Of a stretch of 64,000 nucleotides of DNA, positions 7,436-18,147 are shown piece by piece. Both the position numbers and the translations under genes were made by a program. Origin of the DNA: Streptomyces barringtoniae (GTDB lineage: Bacteria; Actinomycetota; Actinomycetes; Streptomycetales; Streptomycetaceae); NCBI RefSeq assembly GCF_020819595.1, contig NZ_JAJHNP010000023.1, forward strand, positions 1-64,000. The letters run 5' to 3'. The notes under the pieces are model-generated. The model was not told where the DNA came from and did no database searches. It saw only the letters and a list, made by a program, of their open reading frames with translations. Each line of letters begins with the position of its first letter. The first letter of the stretch is position 1.

Positions 7436-8247
7436 TGACTTCTGATGCGACGACGCAGACCGAGACGGCGCTGACCGAGACGGCGCCGACCGAGACGGCG
7501 CTGACCGAGGCGACGCAGACCGGGACGACGCAGACCGAACAGACCGCGAACGAGATCGACCGGCTCCGGGATCTGACCGGAGCTGCCCGGGTGGTCCTGT
7601 GGGACTTCGACGGACCGATCTGCCGGCTGTTCGCGCGCCACAGGGCGGAACGCGTCGCGGCCGAGCTGGTGGACTGGCTGGCCGGGCGCGGGCTGCACAA
7701 CCTGCTCAGCGACTCCGAGCGCGACTCGCTGGACCCGCACGTGGTGCTGCGCGCCGTGGACCGCCGGCACCCCGGCAGCGACCTCGTGGCCGAGTTGGAG
7801 GAACGTCTCACCCAGGAGGAGTTGCGGGCCGCCGGCTCCGCGCTGCCCACCCCCTACGCCGACCCGCTGATACGCACGTGGACCGCGGTCGGCTCCCGCC
7901 TGGCCATCACCACCAACAACTCCCCCAGAGTGGTCCGCGCCTATCTGCGGGGCCGCGGTCTCACCGCCTGCTTCGCCCCTCACATCTACGGTCGCACGAC
8001 CGACCTGCACCTGCTCAAGCCCGACCCGCACTGCCTCAACCGGGCGCTGGCCGCGACGGGCTCCGCCCCCTCGGCGGCCCTGATGATCGGCGATTCGCCC
8101 TCCGACCTCGCCGCCGCGAACGACGCCGGCGTGCCGTTTCTCGGCTACGCGCGTAACGAACGGAAGGGGAAGGTTTTGCGGGAGGCCGGAGCCGGGTGCG
8201 TGGTCGCATCACTGGAGCCGCTGCTGCGCGTGCTGCGCGGCCGGTGA
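7435..8247 (+). CDS. devB: DevB, HAD-family hydrolase
   Basis: This 270-residue putative phosphatase is co-transcribed with devA. HAD motif I is DFDGP (nucleophile Asp57), motif II is the ITTNNS threonine region (about residue 160), motif III is the lysine of LKPDP and motif IV is GDSPSD (about residue 222). The family dephosphorylates small phosphorylated metabolites; the substrate is unknown. The first 35 residues are an odd Thr/Glu repeat (TETALTETAPTETALTEA) before the catalytic domain. This is absent from typical HAD enzymes and is probably a disordered tail made by local duplication. A later start would remove it, but the one-base overlap with devA supports this GTG. Confidence 0.82.
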   Translation: MTSDATTQTETALTETAPTETALTEATQTGTTQTEQTANEIDRLRDLTGAARVVLWDFDGPICRLFARHRAERVAAELVDWLAGRGLHNLLSDSERDSLDPHVVLRAVDRRHPGSDLVAELEERLTQEELRAAGSALPTPYADPLIRTWTAVGSRLAITTNNSPRVVRAYLRGRGLTACFAPHIYGRTTDLHLLKPDPHCLNRALAATGSAPSAALMIGDSPSDLAAANDAGVPFLGYARNERKGKVLREAGAGCVVASLEPLLRVLRGR

Positions 8248-8697
8248 CGGCGGGCCGGCCGGCATCCGGAACCCCGGCCCGCGCCGCGCGCCGCCCCCGC
8301 CTGCGGGTCCAGGCCGTCAGCGACACCGGCATTCCCGCGCCCCGTCCGCGACAGCCGCGCCAACTCGCCGGGGTCGACCTTCGTGGACAGCATGACGACG
8401 TGCTTCGAGGCCACGTGGGAGCTGCTGACGGACGAGGCCGCGAAGCCCGTGCAGCAGTAGCCCACGCCGTTCGAGGGGGCCTCGAGCGCCGTGCTGTAGC
8501 ATGCGCGCACCGCGTGAGCAACCGCTCCCGTTCGTACGTACGGGATGGCAAACGTGCCAACCCGAATCGGCCTGACGCAGACGAGCGCCGAACACACCCG
8601 TTGTGGCTACTCGACCTCTGTTCCGGTCGTGCGGACAGACACCCGCGTTTATCGTTTGCCATACTTTCCACCAGCGCGAGTATTTTCGGAGCGGCCA
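8248..8697. other. Intergenic region between devB and the double-kinase gene
   Basis: This 450-base gap has no clear gene. Its first half has coding-like GC bias in one frame, with a possible 25-residue peptide at 8383-8460, and the antisense frame looks equally biased. Its second half (about 8510-8690) is poorer in GC and looks like a promoter region, with TACTTT near 8672 and GGAG six bases before the GTG at 8698. Confidence 0.5.
8383..8460 (+). CDS. Possible 25-residue peptide
   Basis: A GTG at 8383 (or the ATG at 8392) opens a short frame with fully GC-ending codons. It encodes a peptide with one Cys, several Thr, a single Trp in FEATWELL and the ending AAKPVQQ. The open frame and GC bias continue upstream without a start codon, so this could instead be the end of a decayed gene. 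The antisense strand in register has the same codon bias and reads a Ser/Cys-rich peptide. I do not recognise either. Confidence 0.2.
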   Translation: MDSMTTCFEATWELLTDEAAKPVQQ

Positions 8698-10911
8698 GTG
8701 GGCGCACCCTCCGTTCCCCGCCTCTTTCGCGGGGAACGCGCCGGACCCGGCACAGTGCATGCGCTGTACGAAGGTTTTGTGGGCCTCGCCACGCGAGGGG
8801 GCCAGCTGAGCAGCGGCCACCACAACGACAACTACCGGATCCCGCTCACCCTGCCGATGGCGCAGCTCCTGGGCCGGGACGCGGGGACGCCGGTGACCGT
8901 GCGGATCCGGCGCGCGGCGGCGCTGCCGGTGGTGATCAGGACGTGGGCCAACGAGGCGGAGATCCTCCGGGCGGTCAGGGGCGTCCTGCCACACGTGCCG
9001 GAGTGCCTCGCGGAGGGGGAGGGGTTCGCCATCCACAGCCATGTGGAAGGCGTGCCGCTGTCCAGCGTCTGCGGCGACGGCAAGCCCGTCGACGCACTGC
9101 TGATCAAGGCGCTCGCCGGGCTGCTCGCCCAGATGGCGCAGGTGCGCCGGCGCGCGCTGCCGCCGCTTCCGGCCGGCTGGCCCAGCAACGACCAGGACAG
9201 CCAGGGCTTTCTGCAGACCCTGGCGCACCTCGCCGACCAGCAGATCCGCCGGCCCAACTGGAGGGCGTTCGGCGGCCTGTTCGCGGCGCTCGGCGTCCCG
9301 GAGGACGCTCTCCTCCGGCTGGCCCAGCGGGTGCCGCCGATGGCGCGCCGGCCGTACAGCCTGCTCCACGCCGATCTGCACCGCGACAACCTGATCATGA
9401 CGTATGCCGGGGAACCGCCGTTGATCTGCGTCGACTGGGAGCTGGCGACGTACGGCGACCCGCTGCACGACCTGGCGACCCATCTCGTGCGCATGCGCTA
9501 CCCGAGGCATCAGTGGTCGGAGGTGATCGACGCCTGGGCCGAGGCCATGCAGCGGATCCGCCCCGGGGCCGTCAACGGACTGACCAAGGATCTGCGCCAC
9601 TACATCGCCTTCGAGTGGGCGCAGTCGGTGTACCCGGACGTCATGCGCGCCGCGGTCTCCCTGGACGAGGCGTTCGACCAGCAGGGGCTGGACCATGCCA
9701 CGGGGCAGGTGTGCCGTGCCCTGGAGGCGGCCCAGGAACCGCTGAACCTGCGCAGCCTGCCCGGTGAGGCGGAGATCGAGCGGGTCCTGTTCCGCTGGCG
9801 CGTCTCCCGGGGGAAGGCGCGCAAGGGTCTGTTCTCCGCTTTCGTCCTGCCTTCCTGGAACCCGGACAGACGGGTGCCCGAGCACCGGGACTTCCCCTAT
9901 TCGGCCGTGCACGCGGCGCTGCATGCGGAGGGCGCCGCTCCGGCCGGCCGGGTGTTCAAGGGAACGGCCCACCTGAATTCCGTGGTCCGGGTTCCCGGCA
10001 TCGAATTCCCCGTCGTGGTGCGGCGAAAGGTGGCGAACGTCTGCCGGCGCGAACGCAGTTTTCTCAGCGAGCACGCGGTGCTGCGGGCCATCGAGGATTC
10101 GGGGGTTCCGGTGGCGGCGCCGAGGATTCTCGCCCTGGGCGAGAGCTATCCCGGGAAATTCCGGAAGGACAGCTTCGCCATCCACACCTACGAGGGGCCG
10201 CTCGACACCAACCGGCCGCCCGACCACCCCGTGCACGGACTGCTCCCGCACGAGGCGGACCGGCTGGTCGACCAGCTCTGCGCGCTGAAGGACGTGGACT
10301 ACACCGAGCTCGACCCCGCGGCCGGCGAGCGGGACTTCGGTTTCTACGGCTGGCTGGCGGACCAGCTCGTGGCGCTGGTGCGGGGCCTGCCCAAGGAGTC
10401 CCAGCAGCTGGCCCGGCTGCTCGGCCTGCCCGAGGCGGACCGGCTCCGGCAGATGCTGGCCCGGCACGACGTGAGCCCGCGCAAGCAGACGCTGCTGCAC
10501 GGCGACCTGAATCCGTGGAACCTCGTGCGCCGTGACGACGCCCTCGCGCTCACCCTCATCGACTGGGAGCTGGCGGCCGTGGGCGATCCCCTGTACGACC
10601 TGGTCAGACACATGCACCTGACGCCGACCCGGCCGGAGATCCGGGACCGGATGTTCCGCCGCTGGCAGTCCCTGATGCCCCTCGCGTACACCCGCGACTG
10701 GCAGCAGGACTGGCGGGTCTACCGGTGGATCGAGATCGTCCGCTCCGCCTACGTGGACCTCGACCGGCTGGTCACCGGCGCGAGCCTGGACGCCCCCAAC
10801 GTCCGCCGGGCCGTGGAGTCGTACGCCATGACCCTGGCGGCGGCCAAGGGCTCACTGGGCCTGCCCGTCCGCCCGACGGCGAACCCCTATCTTGCCCGGG
10901 CCCTGGCATAG
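8698..10911 (+). CDS. Fused double aminoglycoside-phosphotransferase-like kinase
   Basis: This 737-residue protein holds two complete APH/choline-kinase-type domains in tandem. The first (about residues 30-320) has the catalytic loop HADLHRDN at His224 and the metal aspartate in DWELATYGDP at Asp246. The second (about residues 400-700) has HGDLNPWN at His601 and DWELAAVGDP at Asp622. Both catalytic sets are intact, so both halves may be active. Such kinases phosphorylate hydroxyls of antibiotics, sugars or cofactors, and related ones act in peptide natural-product pathways; the substrate here is not evident. The GTG at 8698 has GGAG six bases upstream, while a later GTG at 8755 has no ribosome site. 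No transporter or biosynthetic gene is adjacent. Confidence 0.75.
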   Translation: MGAPSVPRLFRGERAGPGTVHALYEGFVGLATRGGQLSSGHHNDNYRIPLTLPMAQLLGRDAGTPVTVRIRRAAALPVVIRTWANEAEILRAVRGVLPHVPECLAEGEGFAIHSHVEGVPLSSVCGDGKPVDALLIKALAGLLAQMAQVRRRALPPLPAGWPSNDQDSQGFLQTLAHLADQQIRRPNWRAFGGLFAALGVPEDALLRLAQRVPPMARRPYSLLHADLHRDNLIMTYAGEPPLICVDWELATYGDPLHDLATHLVRMRYPRHQWSEVIDAWAEAMQRIRPGAVNGLTKDLRHYIAFEWAQSVYPDVMRAAVSLDEAFDQQGLDHATGQVCRALEAAQEPLNLRSLPGEAEIERVLFRWRVSRGKARKGLFSAFVLPSWNPDRRVPEHRDFPYSAVHAALHAEGAAPAGRVFKGTAHLNSVVRVPGIEFPVVVRRKVANVCRRERSFLSEHAVLRAIEDSGVPVAAPRILALGESYPGKFRKDSFAIHTYEGPLDTNRPPDHPVHGLLPHEADRLVDQLCALKDVDYTELDPAAGERDFGFYGWLADQLVALVRGLPKESQQLARLLGLPEADRLRQMLARHDVSPRKQTLLHGDLNPWNLVRRDDALALTLIDWELAAVGDPLYDLVRHMHLTPTRPEIRDRMFRRWQSLMPLAYTRDWQQDWRVYRWIEIVRSAYVDLDRLVTGASLDAPNVRRAVESYAMTLAAAKGSLGLPVRPTANPYLARALA

Positions 10912-11183
10912 AGGGGCCATGACGGAGCCGAAATCCCGTACACCCGGGGGCACTTGATGTCGGCCGTCCCGGGCGGAACGGCGCGGAGGGGCGGAGGGGG
11001 CGTGCGTGTCCGGAGGGCCGAGCGGTTCGGTGCGGGACGGTCCGGGCTCACGGCTGCGCCGCTCGGGCACCGGACCGATCTGAACGTGTGGTCGAGGAAG
11101 GGCTCGGCCGCCGCCGGGGAGGGGCGGTCCGAGGGCGGTGCCGGCCGGGTCCCGGTGGTCGCCGCGCTGCGTAGGCTCGCCCC

Positions 11184-11798
11184 ATGGGTGAGATGGGCCT
11201 GCGTGAGCGCAAGAAGCAGAAGATGTACCAGGACGTGTCGGACATCGCCGTGCGGCTGTTCCTGGAGCGGGGCTTCGACGCGGTGTCCGTGGCCGAGGTC
11301 GCGGCGACGGCCGGGATCTCCAAGCCGACGCTCTTCCGGTACTTCCCGGCGAAGGAGGACCTGGTCCTGCACCGGATCGCGGACCACGAGACGGAGGCCG
11401 CGCGGGTGGTGGCCGGTGCGGCCGATCCGGTGGACGCGCTGCGCCGGCACTTCCTCGCCGGTCTCGAGCGGCGCGACCCGGTCACCGGGCTGAACGACCA
11501 CCCCGAGGTGCTCGCCTTCCACACCCTGCTCTACGGCACCCCGGCCCTGGTGGCGCGGGCGCACTCCCATCTGGAGCGGTCGGAGGCGGCGCTCGCCGAG
11601 GCGCTCGGCGGCGGACTGGACGCGCGGCTGGCCGCCGGGCAGATCATCGCCGTACAGCGCATCCTCGCCCAGGAGAACTGGCGGCGGGTCGCGGCGGGGG
11701 AGCGGATCGAGGAGGTGGCACCGGAGGCCGTACGGGCGGCCGAGCGGGCGTTCCGGCGGCTGGGGAAGGGGTTGCCGGAGCTGGGGCGCAAGGACTGA
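11184..11798 (+). CDS. TetR-family regulator
   Basis: This 204-residue one-component repressor has the TetR N-terminal helix-turn-helix (about residues 8-55; VAATAGISKPTLFRYFPAKE is the recognition part). An all-helical ligand domain of the usual length follows. It lies 64 bases upstream of the HelD-like helicase gene on the same strand. S. coelicolor has, as I recall, the same TetR-helicase order, so it may regulate the helicase. The ligand is unknown. The 270 bases upstream hold nothing recognisable. Confidence 0.82.
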   Translation: MGEMGLRERKKQKMYQDVSDIAVRLFLERGFDAVSVAEVAATAGISKPTLFRYFPAKEDLVLHRIADHETEAARVVAGAADPVDALRRHFLAGLERRDPVTGLNDHPEVLAFHTLLYGTPALVARAHSHLERSEAALAEALGGGLDARLAAGQIIAVQRILAQENWRRVAAGERIEEVAPEAVRAAERAFRRLGKGLPELGRKD

Positions 11799-11811
11799 GC
11801 ACCGGTGCGTG

Positions 11812-11862
11812 AGACTCGGTTAAAAATATAACTCGGTCACGTTATGGCGGTACGCTGGCGTC
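11812..11862 (+). promoter_or_regulatory. Promoter region of the HelD-like helicase gene
   Basis: An AT-rich island in this GC-rich region contains ACTCGGT twice (11814-11820 and 11831-11837), separated by TTAAAAATATA. It is followed by a -10-like TACGCT (11851-11856) that ends six bases before the ATG, which suggests a leaderless transcript. The repeats are a plausible site for the TetR protein encoded just upstream. Confidence 0.45.
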
Positions 11863-13893
11863 ATGACGTCACTCGACCCCGCCCTCACGGACACCCTGCA
11901 CACCGAGCGCGCCTACCACGACACCTGCCGCACCGCCCTCGCCGCGATGGTCGAGGGCGCCGCCGAACAGGTCGTCATCGGCGAGGACGTCTCCGCCTCC
12001 GGAGCCGACGCCGAGGTCCTCGGCCACCGCCTGCGCAGCCAGGCCAAGGCGCTGCGCGAACTGCCGCCCGGCCCCCTGTTCTTCGGCCGCCTGGACTTCA
12101 CCGGCACCGACCCGGAGCACGGCGGACAGAGCTACCACCTGGGGCGCCTGCGCATCACCGAGAACCCGGCCGCCCCGCCGCTCGTGGTCGACTGGCGGGC
12201 CCCCGTCTCCCGCGCCTTCTACCAGGCCGGCGCCCGCGACCCGCGGGGCGTCGAGGTACGGCGACGGTTCGGCTGGGCGCCGGGCAGCCGGGGCGCCTCC
12301 GCCGACCTCACCGGGCTGGAGGACGAGCACCTGGGCCGGGGCGAGTCCCGGACCAGCGACATCCTCGCCCGCGAGATCGAGCGGCCCCGCGTCGGACCCA
12401 TGCGGGACATCGCCGCCACCATCCAGCCCGAACAGGACGACCTCGTCCGCGCCGCCCTCACCGACTCGGTGTGCGTCCAGGGCGCTCCCGGCACCGGCAA
12501 GACCGCCGTGGGCCTGCACCGCGCCGCGTACCTGCTGTACACCCATCCCAAGCGGCTCCAGCGCGCCGGACTGCTGATCCTCGGCCCCAACCGCACGTTC
12601 CTGCACTACATCGCCGAGGTGCTGCCCTCGCTCGGCGAGACCGGCGTGAGCCAGTCGACGCTCCTGGAGGAGATCGCCCGGCACCCGGTCACCGGCACCG
12701 ACCCGGCGGACACGGCGGCGCTCAAGCACGACGCCCGCATGGCCGAGGTGCTGCGCCGGGCGCTGTACGGCAGGGTCACCACCGACGGCGTGACCGACCT
12801 CGCCGTGAAGGACGGCTCCAGCTGGTGGCGGGTGCCCGCCGCGGAACTGGCCGCCGTCGTCGAGGCGGTGCGCACCGAGGAGCCGCCGTACGCCATCGGC
12901 CGCGAGCGGGTGCGCACCCGGGTGGTACGGCGGCTGCGCGAGCGGGCCGAACGGCGCTCCGGGGTCCTGCCCGCCTCCTGGGTGCGCCGCGTCGAACGGG
13001 CCTGCCCCCTCACCGAGCACCTCGACCTGGTCTGGCCCAAGGTCCGCCCCGAGGAGGTGCTGGCCCAACTCCTCACCGACCCGGCGGAGTTGGCGCGAAC
13101 CGCCGACGGCCTGCTGGACCCCGAGGAGCAGGCGGCGCTGGTGTGGCCGCGCCCGCCGCGCTCGTACAAGTCGGCCCGCTGGTCGGCCGCCGACCTGGTC
13201 CTGCTGGACGAGCTCGCCGGCCTGATCGAGCACCCGGAGGGCTACGGCCACATCGTCGTCGACGAGGCGCAGGACCTCTCGCCCATGGAGTGCCGGGCCA
13301 TCGCCCGCCGCGCCGCCTTCGGCTCACTGACCGTCCTCGGCGACCTCGCCCAGGGCACCACCGCGTGGGCCGCCCGCGACTGGTCGGTCCAGCTGCGCCA
13401 CCTCGGCCGGCCGGACGCGGCCGTGGTCCCGCTGACCACCGGCTTCCGGGTGCCGGCGGCCGTCGTGGACCTGGCCAACCGCCTGCTGCCCCGCCTGGAC
13501 GTGTCGGTACCCCCGGCCCACTCCCTGCGCGCGGACGGCGCGTTGAGGATGCGCCCGACCGACGACGTGCCGGGCACGACCGTGACCGCGGTGCGCGAGG
13601 CGCTGGCCCACGAGGGCTCGGTGGGCGTCGTGGCGGCCGACGCGGACCTGGACGCCGTGCGGCAGGCGCTCACGGCGGCCGGCCTCGACCCGGCCGGCCC
13701 GGACGCGCTCGGCGCCCGCCTGACCCTGGTCCCGGCGAGCATGGTCAAGGGCCTGGAGTACGACCACGTCGTCGCCGTGGAACCGGCGGCGGTGGCGGAG
13801 GCGGAGGAGCGCGGCGCGCATCGCCTGTACGTCGTGCTGACGAGGGCGGTCTCCCGCCTGGACGTGGTCCACGCCCGTGCGCTCCCCTTCTGA
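11863..13893 (+). CDS. HelD/UvrD-like superfamily-1 helicase
   Basis: This 676-residue SF1 ATPase has Walker A GAPGTGKT (residues 207-214), Walker B DEAQD (about 467-471), a TTGFRVP motif and the C-terminal VVLTRAVSR motif. The first 180 residues, rich in charged helices before the ATPase core, fit the HelD class that binds RNA polymerase rather than DNA-repair UvrD. HelD proteins clear stalled polymerase, and the Streptomyces relative HelR protects polymerase from rifamycins. Whether this is the housekeeping or the drug-protective type cannot be told from sequence alone. It is preceded by a TetR gene and a probable leaderless promoter. Confidence 0.8.
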   Translation: MTSLDPALTDTLHTERAYHDTCRTALAAMVEGAAEQVVIGEDVSASGADAEVLGHRLRSQAKALRELPPGPLFFGRLDFTGTDPEHGGQSYHLGRLRITENPAAPPLVVDWRAPVSRAFYQAGARDPRGVEVRRRFGWAPGSRGASADLTGLEDEHLGRGESRTSDILAREIERPRVGPMRDIAATIQPEQDDLVRAALTDSVCVQGAPGTGKTAVGLHRAAYLLYTHPKRLQRAGLLILGPNRTFLHYIAEVLPSLGETGVSQSTLLEEIARHPVTGTDPADTAALKHDARMAEVLRRALYGRVTTDGVTDLAVKDGSSWWRVPAAELAAVVEAVRTEEPPYAIGRERVRTRVVRRLRERAERRSGVLPASWVRRVERACPLTEHLDLVWPKVRPEEVLAQLLTDPAELARTADGLLDPEEQAALVWPRPPRSYKSARWSAADLVLLDELAGLIEHPEGYGHIVVDEAQDLSPMECRAIARRAAFGSLTVLGDLAQGTTAWAARDWSVQLRHLGRPDAAVVPLTTGFRVPAAVVDLANRLLPRLDVSVPPAHSLRADGALRMRPTDDVPGTTVTAVREALAHEGSVGVVAADADLDAVRQALTAAGLDPAGPDALGARLTLVPASMVKGLEYDHVVAVEPAAVAEAEERGAHRLYVVLTRAVSRLDVVHARALPF

Positions 13894-13934
13894 ACAGGGG
13901 ATGGCGTGTTCTGACAGGGGACAGCGTGCGGGCC

Positions 13935-14558
13935 ATGACCGAGACCGAAGCGTTCAGGGACGTCCCCACCACGACTCTCGCCGACCTCCTCGGCCGCGAG
14001 CAGGTCATGGACATCGGCATACGGCCGCTGTGGCAGCCCGTCCCGCGGGTGGCCGGACCGGCGTTCACCGTCAGCTGCCCACCCGGCGACAACCTCATGC
14101 GGCACGCGGCCATCCACCGCGCCGCGCCCGGCTCGGTCGTCGTGGTCGAGTCCGGCGACCTGGACCACGCGCCGGCCGGGGGCAACGTGTGCGCGGTCGC
14201 CCAGCGCCGTGGGGTGGCGGCGTTCGTCGCCGACGGCCTGATCCGGGACCTGGGCGAGGTCCGGGATCCGGCCTTCCCCGTCTTCGCCCGCGGCATCATC
14301 CCGATCCCCGGCGCCAAGAAGGCCGTACGGCCGCTGAACCGGCCCGTGCGCTGCGGGGGCGTACGGGTGGAGTCCGGGGACGTGGTCGTGGCCGACGAGG
14401 AGGGCGTGGTCGCCGTACCGGCCGCCCGCGCGGAGGAGATCCTGCGCACCGCACGGGCCAAGCTCGCCAGGGAGTCCGAGGAGACCCTGGACGACCGGGA
14501 GAAGACCCACCGGGCCCGGATCGACGAACTCCTCGCCGCACGGGGCTTCCAGGGCTGA
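13935..14558 (+). CDS. RraA-family protein (aldolase/decarboxylase-like)
   Basis: This 207-residue member of the RraA/HMG-aldolase-like family has the family N-terminus VPTTTLADLLG and the loop AGGNVCAVAQRRGVAAFVADGLIRD, whose GLIRD aspartate/arginine pair is a family signature. Close relatives are annotated as RraA-like regulators of RNase E or as 4-hydroxy-4-methyl-2-oxoglutarate aldolases. The C-terminal 35-residue charged helix is extra relative to RraA and typical of the aldolase branch. A GTG at 13926 is better spaced from AGGGG than the ATG at 13935, so the protein may be three residues longer. An imperfect direct repeat around CAGGGGA precedes it. Confidence 0.72.
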   Translation: MTETEAFRDVPTTTLADLLGREQVMDIGIRPLWQPVPRVAGPAFTVSCPPGDNLMRHAAIHRAAPGSVVVVESGDLDHAPAGGNVCAVAQRRGVAAFVADGLIRDLGEVRDPAFPVFARGIIPIPGAKKAVRPLNRPVRCGGVRVESGDVVVADEEGVVAVPAARAEEILRTARAKLARESEETLDDREKTHRARIDELLAARGFQG

Positions 14559-14569
14559 TCCTGGATCTG

Positions 14570-15046
14570 ATGCTGCTCTTCCTCGACGTCGACGGCCCGC
14601 TCATCCCGTTCGGGGCGGGCCCCTACCCGCTGTACGACGGCCCCTCGGCCGCCGTCGCCGCGCACCCGCTGCTGAACCGGGTGAATCCGGCGCTGGGCCA
14701 CCGGCTGGCCGCGCTGGGCTGTGCGCTGGTGTGGGCCACGACCTGGATGGACGAGGCCAACGCCGTCCTCGCACCCTGGCTGGGCCTGCCGCCGCTGCCG
14801 GTCGTGGCATGGCCGGACGAGGACGAGCCCCCCGGCCGGCTCCACTGGAAGACCCGGCCACTGCTCGCCTGGGCGGCGGGGCGCCCCTTCATCTGGCTGG
14901 ACGACGAGATCACCGCCCCCGACCGCGCCTGGACAGCCGCCCACCACCCCGGCCCGGCCCTGCTGCACCGGGTCGACCACCGGTACGGGCTGGGGGAGGC
15001 CGACTTCGGGGTGCTGGAGGAGTGGCTGGCGGGCGTCGGTTGCTGA
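14570..15046 (+). CDS. HAD-like hydrolase domain protein
   Basis: This 158-residue protein begins with the HAD nucleophile motif LFLDVDGPL and has a T-T-W motif II (ATTW, about residue 56) and a C-terminal LDDE acidic motif (about residue 116). Relatives are annotated as HAD domain-containing proteins or secreted acid-phosphatase-like proteins. The substrate is unknown. It starts 11 bases after the RraA-like gene, so the two are probably co-transcribed. Confidence 0.75.
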   Translation: MLLFLDVDGPLIPFGAGPYPLYDGPSAAVAAHPLLNRVNPALGHRLAALGCALVWATTWMDEANAVLAPWLGLPPLPVVAWPDEDEPPGRLHWKTRPLLAWAAGRPFIWLDDEITAPDRAWTAAHHPGPALLHRVDHRYGLGEADFGVLEEWLAGVGC

Positions 15047-15134
15047 GGGGCGCGCCCCGCGCCGGGCGCCGGATGATCGGCAGGTCGATGTCCTCGGGCC
15101 GACGCACGGAGGAGACCCGTACCGGATTCCCGGG

Positions 15135-15533
15135 TTGCTGCCCGCGCGTTTCTGGCAGCTGGCGGACGGAGGCGCGCGCCCGGCTCTCCGCCTCGCGGTC
15201 CTGTGGCACGCCTGCTACGGCACCGACGGCTGTCCCGACGCCCTGTTGCCGCCCGACCGCCGCGCCGAACTGGCGGCCGTCATCGGTACCGAGGCCGAGG
15301 CACCCGGGTACCTGCACGGCTTCTGCGGCCGCAAGGCCACCTATCGGGCGCTCGCCGAGGACGACGGGGGCTTCCAGGACCGTTTCACCTGCCGTTCCCA
15401 CGTCCCCGAGGCCGGACCGCGCAGGGACTTCGCCGAGCTGACCGCCGCCAACGAACTCGACCTGGCCCGCCTGGACCCCGCCTTCCGCAGCCGGCGGGGC
15501 TCCTCGGCCTCTTCACCCGCGTCCGCCCCCTGA
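15135..15533 (+). CDS. Conserved-looking protein of unknown function, start uncertain
   Basis: The codon bias of this frame is strongly coding and the peptide (LPARFWQLADGGARPALRLAVLWHACYG, read in parts) looks like a compact protein with conserved Trp, Cys and His residues. No family is recognised. The N-terminus is a problem. The biased frame extends back to about 15075 with no ATG or GTG, and GGAGGAG at 15108-15114 is followed only by ATT (15126) and TTG (15135) in frame. The TTG gives 132 residues. A rare start codon or a small sequencing or evolutionary frameshift at the 5' end is possible. It is convergent with the UvrA-like gene. Confidence 0.5.
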   Translation: MLPARFWQLADGGARPALRLAVLWHACYGTDGCPDALLPPDRRAELAAVIGTEAEAPGYLHGFCGRKATYRALAEDDGGFQDRFTCRSHVPEAGPRRDFAELTAANELDLARLDPAFRSRRGSSASSPASAP

Positions 15534-15592
15534 TGAGCCCAGCGGCCCGGTCGGCGTGCGGGACGGTGCCGGCCGGACAGGTCAGCCGCCCC

Positions 15593-17962
<2,370 letters not shown>

Positions 17963-18039
17963 GCCGGTCACGGTAGCGGGGCCGGTCCGACCGGCGCTTC
18001 TCGAATCCTGACGGCAATCCCACGACCCGACGAGCCGGG

Positions 18040-18066
18040 TGTCACACCCGGGAGCCCGCCGGTGTC
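18040..18066 (+). promoter_or_regulatory. ECF41-type promoter
   Basis: TGTCACA (18040-18046) is followed after 16 bases by TGTC (18063-18066). The published ECF41 promoter is TGTCACA, 16 bases, CGTC, so only one base differs. It lies 80 bases before the AhpD-like gene that ECF41 factors usually control. The sigma factor is encoded directly downstream, which implies autoregulation. Confidence 0.7.
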
Positions 18067-18069
18067 TTC

Positions 18070-18119
18070 ATGGCGAACCGGTCAGCACATGAGCCATGGC
18101 GAACCGGTCGGCAGATGAG
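18070..18119. repeat. Tandem 24-base repeat in the 5' leader
   Basis: Two 24-base units at 18070-18093 and 18096-18119 differ at only two positions, and each begins ATGGCGAACCGGTC. They lie between the ECF41 promoter and the ribosome site of the AhpD-like gene, so they fall in its leader transcript. Confidence 0.75.
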
Positions 18120-18147
18120 TCGTATTGAGTCGCACGAGGAGGACACC

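Noticed and set aside
8317..10617. A 766-codon open frame on the minus strand
   Set aside because: It is antisense to the double-kinase gene, whose two sets of catalytic motifs prove the plus strand is coding.
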